A stretch of 64,000 nt of DNA from contig JACCGJ010000305.1 in the NCBI GenBank assembly GCA_013407085.1, positions 91,164 through 155,163 of the forward strand. Reading direction: 5' to 3'. This document shows positions 1-9,111 of this stretch, in pieces; position 1 is the stretch's first letter; each line of letters begins with the position of its first letter. The notes below the pieces were generated by a model, which made no database searches, was not told the origin of the DNA, and saw only the letters and a list, made by a program, of their open reading frames with translations. The position numbers were made by a program, and so were the translations under genes. The stretch is from Atriophallophorus winterbourni (Eukaryota > Platyhelminthes > Trematoda > Plagiorchiida > Microphallidae).

Positions 1-1205
1 CGAAATTTCTAGGTAACAGACGTGAATGCAAGAACTTTTATCCATCTCCTTTGTCCAGTCGTCTAACGTGAGGAGAAGATTTGTGAGACAAGATCGGTGT
101 GATCGGAATCCATGCTGCGCTGGCGAAAACAAATTATGCGATTCGAAGTGTGCAACTATTCTTTCCGAGACTATACGTTCCATGAGCTTAGCAATAACAG
201 GTAAAAGTGTGACGGGACGATAATTTGCAGCGTCAGATCGGCAACCGCCTTTGAAGATAGGTGTTATCACGCCGGACTTCCAATCTTTCGGTACAACTCC
301 CTTAAACAACGAATAGTTAAACAGGCTGGAGAGCGGTTCACAAAGCTGACGGTGACAGAACCTGAGCACATCCGGTGTGATGCCATCCGCTCCTGGGGAT
401 TTTCTTACCTCTAGTTTGAGCAAATGACTTGCAACAATCATTGGATTTATCGAAATATCGCACAACGTTTCGATTCCTGTTTCAATTGAATACGCAGAAC
501 TTTCCACTAAAACCTTTGGCACGAACACCTTAGAATAGTAAATTGCCAGAACATTAGCGGTTTCTAACGCTATTTCAGTTATTTTTTCGCCATTCTGGAT
601 GGGAAAAATTCCTGGTTTGACTTTTGCTTTCGCGTTCATGATTTTGTATAATAACTTAGGGTTGCGTTCCATTTTCGACAGGAGCATCAATTGGTGCGCT
701 TCTTTATCCTCTCGAATGAGCGCAGTCACTTTGTTGCGTAACATACGGAAATGTTGCCAAGAAGTAGAAGTAGTGTTGGCTTTATGCTGCACCCACGCTG
801 CTCGCTTCAGTGCTATCCACTTTTTTGTTCTGCTGCGGACAACAAAACGAAGTTCATCGACGCACCTTTTCTGAACGATCTGCGAGTTCTCGTCTATCTT
901 CATTTTCAGAAAACCTACAAGCTCGTTCTATTGCGAGTCAGCGGTTATATTGTCCGTCTGAAAGTGCGGAATCTGCACGAGCGATTTACTCAGGGCCAAT
1001 TTATCTACCCGTCGAACCACCCCATTCGGAGTAAGCGATTGCTGAGTACTGCAAACATAGTCGAACACAAGCACTGAATGGTCGCTAAGACCCAGTGGAG
1101 CATGGAATTCGATCGCTTCGATAGATTGTTCCTCCGATGTTAACACCAAATCCAAGACAGAGGGGCGGTCAGAACCTCTCCTCCGGGTGCATTCGTTGAT
1201 GGTTG
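1..1205 (-). mobile_element. CR1/Jockey-type LINE fragment, EN C-terminus to RT N-terminus
   Basis: Read on the minus strand, this is a decayed LINE running off the left edge. From about 1200 to 930 it encodes the tail of an APE-type endonuclease, with LDLVL-type and LGLSDHSVLVFDY motifs. Further along come N-terminal reverse-transcriptase motifs: a PKDWKSGVITPIFKGG-like block near 240-300, NYRPVTLLPV near 200-235 and GFRSHRSCLTN near 70-95. Frameshifts and stops separate the pieces, so it is a pseudogene. The 5' end is truncated near 1205. CR1 and Jockey cannot be told apart by eye. Confidence 0.8.
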
Positions 1206-1380
1206 TATAACGGGATTGAATCTAGTACCTCACGACGACTACTGTCGTCGGCCCGGAGAGATTAAGACGTCTCTTTTTTATCAAATATAATTCCACAGGT
1301 GTGCTTTTTCTGGTGGACACCCCCATGCAGAAATAAGTGTACTACTGGTTAACACCTGCGCAACGTCCAATCCCATGAGA

Positions 1381-2262
1381 TTCAAGACTCAAGATTCAAG
1401 GATTTATGGTACAAAAAGCTCTTGCTGTACAACACCACAGGATATTCGTATAAGGACAATAAATATATATATAAAATAAAATTAAGTCATTCGGAAAAAA
1501 TGTCATGTAATGTCTCGGTATGATGGGGAAAATTATATTCGTTTGGATAAAGATCATGTTATATAAACGGGTTGTAGGGTGGCACTAGTTAGCAAAAATA
1601 TATCCAATATATCCAATCGTTTTACTAGATGATAGAAAACAAACGCGCACCGAATAGAAGAACCGACGGCAGTTCCGGTGAGAATGTGGAATGTCAAATT
1701 CTAGTGGGTGAGTACGTGTGGCATGTCTTGACCGGAGGCGAAATAGATGCACAGAGGGTGCATCTTTGAGTTCATTATGCTATAAGTTAGGATTAGATCA
1801 ACTCGAACCCTGCTGCGAGGCAGTGTATCCAATTTAAGTTGAACCAGTCGATCCTTATATGGTAGGTTGCGGAGACACTCAACCATTTTAGTTGCTCTGT
1901 GATAAATCCACTTGAGTAGCGTGATGTTCTTTTGTATCCATGGTGCCCAAGCTTGCGCTGGGCATGGGGAATGTTTCACGGGAAAATGTCCGAAAATAAG
2001 CCGAAGCATACCTAGCATGCGGCTAGCTCGGTTGTAGACTGCTTCGCATTGCATGCTATTCTTAAGTCTTTCACTAATCCATAATCCGAGATCCTTTTCT
2101 TTTTTTGTCCTTCCAGTTGTTTCAACACGAAGTTGTATGAGAATAGGAAATCATTACCTATTCGCAAAATTTTACACTTTCTAAAGTTGAATGGAAGTTT
2201 GTTTCGCTCTGACCAGTTTTAACATGTCGCGAACATGTAATAATTTAGGATATTTCGCGATA
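1381..2262 (-). mobile_element. CR1/Jockey-type LINE 3' fragment (RT C-terminus and 3' UTR)
   Basis: The minus strand encodes the distal part of a LINE reverse transcriptase. Blocks KLPFNFRKCKILRIGN, YNRASRMLGMLR, QAWAPWIQK, RNLPYKDRLVQLKLDTL and RVDLILTYSIMNSKMHPL match the usual C-terminal region after the RT fingers. The 3' UTR (about 1381-1690) is shared with copies near 26855, 31690 and 40190. It ends in a short ATTCAAGA-type repeat tail around 1381-1400. Stops and small deletions show it is dead. Confidence 0.8.
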
Positions 2263-3811
2263 CTACACCAGTAGAACACCACATCGCCACCAGTGGTCCT
2301 CCGATTTACGGAAGACCGAGGCGATTACCGTCAGAGAAGTTGCAGATCGCGCGCAAAGAGTTCCAGCACATGCTACAATTAGGCATTATACGGCCATCTA
2401 GTAGCCTCTGAACCTCTCCGTTACTTATGGTGTGCTTCTTTCTGTTCCGTCAATATCGCCTTCCACACTGTTTTTCTGACCTGTCATTATCCTATTGCTT
2501 TACGGACCCTTGTGCTTATTTTGACCTTGATTTACTGCGCACAATTTGTCGTAATCTCCATTGCGTGGGACGGTCGGACATTTGAACTTGATTTGATTTT
2601 TGACTCGTGTACGTAACATGGTACGTACTCTATATTGTTTTGACATTGACCCGGATTTTACCCGGTTGACCCCAATATTTGAGGTATGTTTTTAATATAT
2701 TTTGATGGCCTCAATACACTACCGCTTTTATAGACAAACCCGCTTTGGGTTCTGATATACCTCTGGGATTTTGCTCGTCACACAACTTGGGACGTTTCAT
2801 TGATTGTGAAATACAATCAAAATATGGCCCCGAAAAAGACCCTAAATGATTGGCACCCTGTGGTGATTATTGTAAACTGAACAAGGCGACGGTATCTGAT
2901 AGGTACCCCATTCCGAATATTTAGGACCTAACGGCCAATATTCACGGTTGTAGCATTGTCAGCACAAGAGACCTGGTTAGGGCATACAACCAAATCCCAG
3001 TAGCTGTAGTGGATATACCAAAGACGACCGTTACTACGCCATTTGGCCTCTAGGAGTTTGTGCGGATGCCGTTAGGTCTACGCAATGCGGCTCAAACCTT
3101 CCAGCGTTTTATGAACCAGGTTTGCCGAAGCCATGATTTCGCGTACGTTTAGCTCGACCATGTACTGATCAGTAGCTCCACTAAGGACGACTATGTTCGT
3201 CACCTTGCGACACTATTTGATCGTTTGTCCAGTCATGGGGTTACGATCAACGCGATTAAGTGCAGTTTTCGTCAGACAACAGTCGATTTCCTAGGTCATA
3301 GGCTCTCGGCTTCTGGTATTCAACCACAGGAAGAAATCAGGGGAACAACCCTAAACTTCTCAGAGCCCACCACCTTTGAGGAGCTTAGACGGTTTCTTGG
3401 GCTAGTAAACTTTTATCGCCGTGTTATCCTACAATGATCGCGCGTCTCCCAGTCATTAAGCGATGTACTCCGTGTCAACGTTAGGACGTTATGTTTAACG
3501 AACGAAGTCAAATCGGCATTCACGTCGCTCAAAATGCATATCGCCGATATCACATCCCTCAACCACTATCGGCCACATGTACCTCTGTCGTTATTCACGG
3601 ACGCATCTGCTGAAGCAGTGGAAGCAGTGCTCCAACGGTATGTTGACGGCTCATGGTTCCCGATGTCGTTTTTCTAGAGGCGACTCCAACCGGCAGCGAC
3701 TCGGTATAGCACATTCGGTCGGGAACTATTAGCAATAAACCTGAGGATCGAACACACACGCCACCTTCTGGAGGGCAGGCAGTTCACCGTATTAACTGAT
3801 CATAGGCCCTT
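2263..3811 (+). mobile_element. Degenerate Ty3/gypsy pol fragment (RT-RNase H)
   Basis: A broken gypsy pol runs from the RT N-terminus (residues like FQHMLQLGIIRPSS near 2350-2405) through a DWxPxGDY-like block (2848-2870), a palm region near 3000-3160, TVDFLGHRLSASGIQP (3270-3325) and RRFLGLVNFYRR (about 3388-3423). RNase H follows, ending in a TDHRPF-like motif at about 3795-3811. The catalytic YxDD is destroyed (LDHV next to a stop near 3150-3165). The reading frame changes repeatedly. A 392-base insertion sits at 2431-2822. The 3' end is cut by the LTR of the next element. Confidence 0.85.
2431..2822. repeat. Insertion inside gypsy RT with TATGG duplication
   Basis: The gypsy coding sequence jumps from the LHLVP-like region to the KKTxxDW region across 392 unrelated bases. 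TATGG lies directly before (2426-2430) and after (2823-2827) the insert, as expected for a 5-base target-site duplication. The insert starts with TGTGC but does not end in CA, so a solo LTR is possible but not shown. No coding capacity or other copy was recognised. Confidence 0.6.
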
Positions 3812-4110
3812 TGTTGAGGAAATATTATTATTTTCCTCAAAAACTCATTATAACCTATAATTTATGATTCTCGATTCTGATTGGTCCATTTTGTCGGCCA
3901 TAATGATTCAGTGTATAAATACACATGAGCCGCAGCCTAATGGCTTTTCGGTCAGAGACTGTGAAGCTCTTTGTCTAAACGGCCTGCCTTTGTTCTTGCT
4001 ACGCGTAGTGTTGTGTTAGTTAGTCAATTGTGACTAATAGCATAAAACTTTTACAGTGTTAAACATTTTGGGTAATTATTACTTGGGTTCTACTCGCGTA
4101 ATATATAACA
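3812..4110 (+). repeat. 5' LTR of the outermost gypsy element
   Basis: About 299 bases starting TGTTGAGGAAA and ending ATAACA. The first bases form a palindrome (TTGAGGAAA with TTTCCTCAA), a layout also seen at the start of the LTR at 60825. A TATA-like TATAAATA lies at 3914-3921. The right boundary is set by a TGGCGACGG primer-binding motif that is three bases from the LTR end in both elements. Confidence 0.75.
3914..3921 (+). promoter_or_regulatory. TATA-like box in LTR
   Basis: TATAAATA inside the 5' LTR, about 200 bases before the LTR end. It is the likely core promoter of the outer gypsy element, judged from position and sequence only. Confidence 0.45.
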
Positions 4111-4114
4111 TTAT

Positions 4115-4123
4115 TGGCGACGG
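4115..4123 (+). other. Candidate tRNA primer-binding site
   Basis: TGGCGACGG begins four bases after the LTR end, where reverse transcription of LTR elements is primed. The same motif occurs at 61023-61031 in the other gypsy element of this type. The TGG would pair with the CCA end of a tRNA. I could not match the remaining bases to a particular tRNA. Confidence 0.5.
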
Positions 4124-4309
4124 TTATTTTTTTTAAATGGATCGGAGTAAATTGAAAATATTGCTCGAACAGCAAATAAAGTTGATGGAATTGTTAGTTC
4201 AAAGTGAAATTCCAGCGAGCAACAATGCTTCAGCTTCGATGGTATTTCTAATAGTATCCATGAATTTAATTTCGACGCTGAGGCTAATGTCACGCTCGAG
4301 ACGTGGTTC

Positions 4310-4714
4310 TGTAGTGAACTGCTTCCACTTTGTAACTTCGTATTTTGTACATACAATTTTTGGCCCTGTATAGTGATTCGTTTTCTTGGCCATGTATACT
4401 ATGTCTGTATCAATGCTTGTACAACATACTTTGAGGCGGTCAATACAATTTCGAACTGGAATTTGTCTTCTCCCGTGGTTGCGAAGTCTGTGTGCGTCAC
4501 TCTGTGTTGGAACTGTGATTAACGGATTCTCCAACATTTTAGCGCTTTCTGTACCTTGGATTCCATTTCTTGGATTTTCTTGTGTGGATTACTTCGCTAT
4601 CGTTGGACGTTACGGATCTTTATTTAGACATTTGCTCCTTTGGTATTTTAGTGAGTTCTTTCCATTTTTGCCATTTTGTGTGTAGTGCTAGACTTATATT
4701 TTTGGTCCACTACA
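4310..4714 (+). repeat. 5' LTR of second gypsy element
   Basis: Near-identical to 12206-12609 apart from scattered substitutions and small indels. It has TG...CA ends within a 7-base inverted terminal pair. ORFs inside it are shadows of non-coding LTR sequence. Confidence 0.92.
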
Positions 4715-4829
4715 TAATTGTCGAGCCCTTTGAACCGCAATTTTTTTCATTTACGATGAATTCGTATTTGTAAATTTTTGGCCCATTTTTGGAATACTCA
4801 CTTTACCCCCACCATGAGCGATTCCTCTT

Positions 4830-5394
4830 TGTAAGGTTCAAAGTAGTTTGAAATTCTTCTTTCCCCTTCGACATTCCTTTTATTTTGAACTTAGTTACAA
4901 AACTTGAATTTTGTGAAATAGATTTTGCTTGTGTTTTATTTGCCTACAGTATTTTGATATAAAACATTTCTTTTTGTAATTATTTTATTGGAAATCTTCT
5001 GTTCACATATTTGGTGAAGCTTTTGTTTTAATTCATTGTTGAGGCCATTGTCGGTCATTGTTGCGGAATTTGGTTGCCATTTTGGGCACTTGTATTTTGA
5101 CACCACTTTTGGGTGTCTTGTCTTTGATAGACATTTTGGACGGCAATTTTGGTAACTCCTTTCATTTTATTTATATCTCAGGTCGTCATTGAACTTGTTT
5201 GCATTGATATAATTGATTCTGGAGTATTTTGGCTCCACTGTTTGCTGTACGTTCCTATACAGTTGAGGTTTGTCTAATTATTGTTGTTGTAATTGTTGCT
5301 AATTACAGTACCGTATAACATCCGAATTGTGGTTTTGAATTTGTCGAACTAAGAAACGGGTGGAATACGCGTTACTCACGTCACAGACGTTACA
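4830..5394 (+). repeat. 5' LTR of gag-only element
   Basis: About 565 bases, matching 7787-8331 nearly throughout apart from small indels (for instance a TATTTATATCTCAGG-like stretch present only here). TGTAA...TTACA forms the inverted ends. Confidence 0.9.
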
Positions 5395-5443
5395 GTACTC
5401 AACTCGGTGCATTGAAGCATTACCGTTTTTGAAACAATACTGA

Positions 5444-5792
5444 ACTTGGAATTGCAACAATTCGACTTTTGATTTGTACCGTATTTTCTCAACTGGAGAA
5501 ATTACTGTGGTCAATTTGGATCGTTTCAATTGGATTTGCGTCACAACTTGATTTGACTGTTGCAGTATTTGTCTCAACCGGAGAAAATACTCGTTTTGTT
5601 TCATTGCAACTGAAGCAGTATTGAACTTGGTCGACGCTCAGCTACGTCGTCAGTATCGGTTAACGTACCTGATCTATCATCAGGGTGAATCTGTGCGGAT
5701 TGGAACGTTGAAGTCAACTTGGAATTGCAACAATTCGACTTTTGATTTGTACCGTATTTTCTCAACTGGAGAAATTACTGTGGTCAATTTGG
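5444..5792 (+). repeat. Direct repeats in leader of gag-only element
   Basis: A segment of about 76 bases at 5444-5519 recurs at 5717-5792 (spacing 273). Both contain an ACTTGGAATTGCAACAATTC start and a CAACTGGAGAAATTACTGTG end. Shorter variants of the GGAGAAAATAC phrase occur near 5580 and 5850. The region is the untranslated leader between the LTR and gag. Its function is unknown; packaging or dimerisation signals are possible. Confidence 0.7.
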
Positions 5793-5998
5793 TTCGTTGA
5801 AGCAGTACTCATCTTGGAATTCGATTTGTATCGTATTTGTCTTAATTGGAGAAAATACAGTACTGAACTTGGAATTTGATTCTTCTCGAACTTGGCGAGA
5901 AGTGCAGTTGAAGATTCGCGAATCAATTCAGTTTACAATATCGGTGACGTCCCTTTTTATTTGTTTCCTTTTTTCCCTTTGAATCCTTTAGTATAAAA

Positions 5999-6892
5999 AT
6001 GCCTGAACATTTAGCAAGTTTAGTGCGTGGTTCGGTTAGGTCCCTAAAAGATAGTCACAATGGTGCGGACGATTTTGAATCACCATCTGTTGGTAGACAT
6101 GATCTTGACTGTAGCTGTGCACCTTCTAAACGGGCACTTGAATTGGAGCAAGATTTAGCGATTGCTAATGCTACAATCTTGAAATTAACTTATGGTACCT
6201 GTCATAAACGAGCTTCAGACCTAGCTTGTACTGTGGCCCACTCAGTGTTAGATGAGTTATTTGGAGAGGCCCGACGATTGATTGGCCAGTCAGAAGGCTT
6301 CGCTGTTCTTGCTTCGTCAATGCATAAATGTCAGGTTGCCCTCACTCTATTGGACTGCCAGGCGGTTTTGAATGCAAGTGACACTTTAGAGTATATTGTG
6401 CATATATTACCGGCTGTGTTCCAGCAACAGTGGACTGATCTGAAGAATGCTGTATACTGCGAGGGATTAGAAATTACTTTTCAGCAACTCACAGACTTTG
6501 TGACACGTCGAGATCTTATTGATTGGAGTCGATTTGGTCAGTTGTGTAAATGTTGCCAAAAGGATTCCATAGCAAGGCATGTTAGCATCGTTGAGTGCCA
6601 AGAAACGGTTTCTATTGATGTAAATTTGATGGGTCTTGACGTTTGTGCTGTCGGTTGTTCTCGGGAAGCTGAGTTAACTGACACTAAATTAGCTCAGTCG
6701 GATTTTGTGACTGATTGTCAAGAAAGGGTTGTTATTGATGTAAAGTTGAAGGATCTTGATGTTTGTGTTGTCGGTTGTGCTCACGAAGCTGAGTTACCTG
6801 ACACTGAATTAGCTCAGTCGGATTTTGTGACTGAATTTCCCGACACTAATTCAGATACGAGTGAGAGCAAGCCTGGTACACTTATAAAGTAG
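5999..6892 (+). CDS. BEL/Pao-like Gag (N-terminal part), interrupted at its C-terminus
   Basis: 297 codons from ATG 5999. Residues about 62-170 (LTYGTCHKRASDLA through LASSMHKCQVALTLLDC and LEYIVHILPAVFQQQWTDL) resemble the DUF1759-type Gag core of Pao/BEL elements. The related core in the element at 14441 has YGQIHVIARSMIDRL and QMNCDADLDS. Residues about 198-277 are an imperfect tandem duplication of about 40 residues, each half containing IDV-L--LDVC-VGC and LAQSDFVT. The last codons are not native: the retrozyme-like insert begins about codon 294, and a further Gag-like stretch (SKPGS...) resumes at 7350 and stops at 7592. No zinc knuckle was seen. Confidence 0.7.
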   Translation: MPEHLASLVRGSVRSLKDSHNGADDFESPSVGRHDLDCSCAPSKRALELEQDLAIANATILKLTYGTCHKRASDLACTVAHSVLDELFGEARRLIGQSEGFAVLASSMHKCQVALTLLDCQAVLNASDTLEYIVHILPAVFQQQWTDLKNAVYCEGLEITFQQLTDFVTRRDLIDWSRFGQLCKCCQKDSIARHVSIVECQETVSIDVNLMGLDVCAVGCSREAELTDTKLAQSDFVTDCQERVVIDVKLKDLDVCVVGCAHEAELPDTELAQSDFVTEFPDTNSDTSESKPGTLIK

Positions 6893-6974
6893 CGAGTAGA
6901 CGCGAACTTCAATTCAAATTGCGCCATCCGTCTACACAAATACTAGTTCGAAACGCGTAGAGTCCAGCGGATAC

Positions 6975-7017
6975 GCATAGCTGATGAGAGGCAAAAACCT
7001 CGAAACCGGTCCTGTGC
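6975..7017 (+). ncRNA. Hammerhead ribozyme motif A1 (type I)
   Basis: The catalytic core is intact. CTGATGA is at 6981-6987, stem II is GAGG/CCTC with a CAAAAA loop (6988-7001), and GAAA is at 7002-7005. A minimal stem III (ACCGGT) leads to the GTC cleavage triplet at 7009-7011. Helix I pairs GCATAG (6975-6980) with CTGTGC (7012-7017), with one U-G wobble. Such short stem III forms usually act as dimers, which suits the tandem arrangement. This is a motif-level prediction. Confidence 0.8.
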
Positions 7018-7231
7018 TCCCGGTGAGATTTTAGCGTTTCGGAATGGTATTCTACTTCTAACTAGCCTGGAGTTGTAATAACCATCGCAGCAACAGGCCG
7101 TTCGATCAGTTGGGACTTAGTTTAATCCCTTCAGCTACTTAGGAAAGTAGCGAGTAGACGAGAATTCAGTTATTAATTACGCCACCGTCTACACAAAATA
7201 CTAGTCGAAACGCGAAGAAGTCAGCGGATAC

Positions 7232-7276
7232 GCATAGCTGATGAGAGGCAAAAAACCTCGAAAACCGGTCCTGTGA
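7232..7276 (+). ncRNA. Hammerhead ribozyme motif A2 (type I, altered core)
   Basis: Second copy: GCATAG (7232-7237), CTGATGA (7238-7244), stem II GAGG/CCTC (7245-7259), cleavage triplet GTC ending at 7270 and helix I partner CTGTG (7271-7275). One extra A follows the GAAA box, which may weaken activity. Otherwise it is equivalent to motif A1. Confidence 0.7.
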
Positions 7277-7786
7277 TTCCGGTGAGATTTTAGCGTTTCG
7301 GAATGGTATTCTACTCTCACCTGAAACCTATTCAGCTCCAATGAATAGTAAGCCTGGTTCACATGACACTGAGTCAGCCGAAAGGGGGGCGACAGATGGT
7401 AGCCATGACAATCCATATGATTGGAGTAAAGTGTTCCGTTGTGTACCTGATGTGTTATTTGTGTTTCGATCTCATGATACACTAATAATAATTTGCAAAT
7501 TAGATTTGTTTGATTGGCGCGAGATGTCGCTGTTTGAGGATGAAATACACAAGGCTCGTTTGGGCGGGGTTGCATGCATAAGCTACTTGTAGGGGACGGT
7601 GGCAGAACCGGAGGACGTGGTGGGTCTTATTCTGGCAAACTATTTCCCTATAAAAAAGCCACATGTGTCCAATGATGGCAATGCGACGTGGCGTGTGTGA
7701 CTCGCCACTAAATAAAGTCATTTGCTGCACGGAATTCGTTATGGTATTCGTTGTACAGTTAGGCCTAGAAAGAATTTGGTCGGAGG

Positions 7787-8331
7787 TGTAAGGTTCAAAG
7801 TAGTTTGAAATTCTTCTTTCCCCTTCGACATTCCTTTGATTTTGAACTTAGTTACAAAACTTGAATTTTGTGAAATAGATTTTGCTTGTGTTTTATTTTC
7901 CTACAGTATTTTGATATAAACATTTCTTTTTGTAATTATTTTATTGGAAATCTTCTGTTCACATATTTGGTGAAGCTTTTGTTTTAATTCATTGTTGAGT
8001 CCATTGTCGGTCATTGTCGCGGAATTTGGTTGCCATTTTGGGCACTTGTATTTGGCTTGTATTTTGACACCACTTTTGGGTATCTTGTCTTTGATAGACA
8101 TTTTGGACGGCAATTTTGGTCGTCATTGAACTTGTTTGCATTGATATAATTGATTCTGGAGTATTTCGGCTCCACTGTTTGCTGTACGTTCCTATACAGT
8201 TGAGGTTTGTATAATTATTGTTGTTGTAATTGTTGCTAATTACAGTACCGTATAACATCCGAATTGTGGTTTTGAATTTGTCGAACTAAGAAACGGGTGG
8301 AATACGCGTTACTCACGTCACAGACGTTACA
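7787..8331 (+). repeat. 3' LTR of gag-only element
   Basis: Direct repeat of 4830-5394. It is followed by CTCTT, the right copy of the target duplication, after which the gag frame of the host gypsy element continues. Confidence 0.9.
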
Positions 8332-8336
8332 CTCTT

Positions 8337-9109
8337 TAAGTAAAGATCCTCAAACCCTACAATTACAGCATATTTCATGCTCATTACCAGTTTTTGGTAC
8401 ATCTAACCCACGTTTATGGTTTGGTCAAGTCGAAGCCACTTTTCGTATTTATGACATCACTGATTAGGCTATTATGTTTTCTCACTTGGTGCGTCTACTC
8501 AAACTCGAGGTAGCCGAAGAAGTCAGTGACTTAATTCATTCCATGCCCGAGGATGACCCCAACGAAAAGTTGAAATCCGCACTGATAGAACGAGTTGGTA
8601 TCTCCGAGCAACGAAAACTCGACACCCTATTCTCGCAGATGCAGCTTGGCGATAGAAAGCCCTCTCAATTACTTCGTCATGTGAAAGAGCTACTCGTGGG
8701 TGGAAAAATGGACTAAAGTATTTTTAAACAGTTGTGGTTAAAAAATCTCCCATCTGATACACGCCAAGTTCTAGCGGGTTTGAACACCTACGTGCCACTA
8801 GACGAGCTTGCGCAAGCAGCGGATAAGATGATTGAAGCTAAGAATACCGACCAAATTACGGAGGATTCTGCACACAGAACCCCTCAATGTTCTTGTACAT
8901 AGTTGAAAAAGCAAGTAGCCCAATTGACGCTCGTGGTAAAGTCACTTTTATCGAAACCTCGCAACCGACATCGCTCAAGATCTAACTCTAAATCCCCGAG
9001 TCATCCGCCCATGTGTTGGTATCACAGACGATGTGGGGATAAAGCCTCTAAGTGCGCTCCCTCATGCAATTTTGCTCAAAAAACCTCAAACTTTCGGGCC
9101 AGACAGTAA
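8337..9109 (+). pseudogene. Gypsy gag remnant with CCHC-like zinc knuckle
   Basis: Continuation of gag of the second gypsy element. A RLWFGQVEATFRIYDITD block is followed by a stop at 8465-8467. Then come FSHLVRLLKLEVAEEVSDLI and QLGDRKPSQLLRHVKELL, blocks typical of metazoan gypsy Gag. Another stop follows at about 8714. The C-terminus is basic (RNRHRSRSNSKS) and ends in a CWYHRRCGDKASKC knuckle near 9015-9060. At least three in-frame stops make it inactive. Confidence 0.85.
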
Positions 9110-9111
9110 CG

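Larger units (their letters stand above)
6882..7349 (+). mobile_element. Retrozyme-like tandem dimer with two hammerhead motifs
   Basis: Two direct copies of a non-coding unit (about 6886-7143 and 7144-7340; period about 258) lie inside the gag gene. AAGCCTGGTACAC before (6869-6881) and AAGCCTGGTTCAC after (7350-7362) look like a 13-base target-site duplication with one mismatch. Each copy contains a type I hammerhead core, and the predicted cleavage sites are 259 bases apart (after 7011 and after 7270). Longer arms (CGAAACGC upstream, GCGTTTCG downstream) extend helix I. Size, tandem arrangement and ribozyme type match metazoan retrozymes. No protein is encoded. Confidence 0.8.
4830..8331 (+). 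mobile_element. Gag-only BEL/Pao-like LTR element, 5-base TSD
   Basis: LTRs at 4830-5394 and 7787-8331 start TGTAAGG and end TTACA. Perfect CTCTT duplications flank the element (4825-4829 and 8332-8336). A purine-rich GGTCGGAGG precedes the 3' LTR. The 2.4-kb interior has a single substantial gene, related to the Gag of BEL/Pao elements. No protease, RT, RNase H or integrase is present, so movement would need enzymes supplied in trans. A second-level insertion (6882-7349) splits the gag. Confidence 0.88.
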
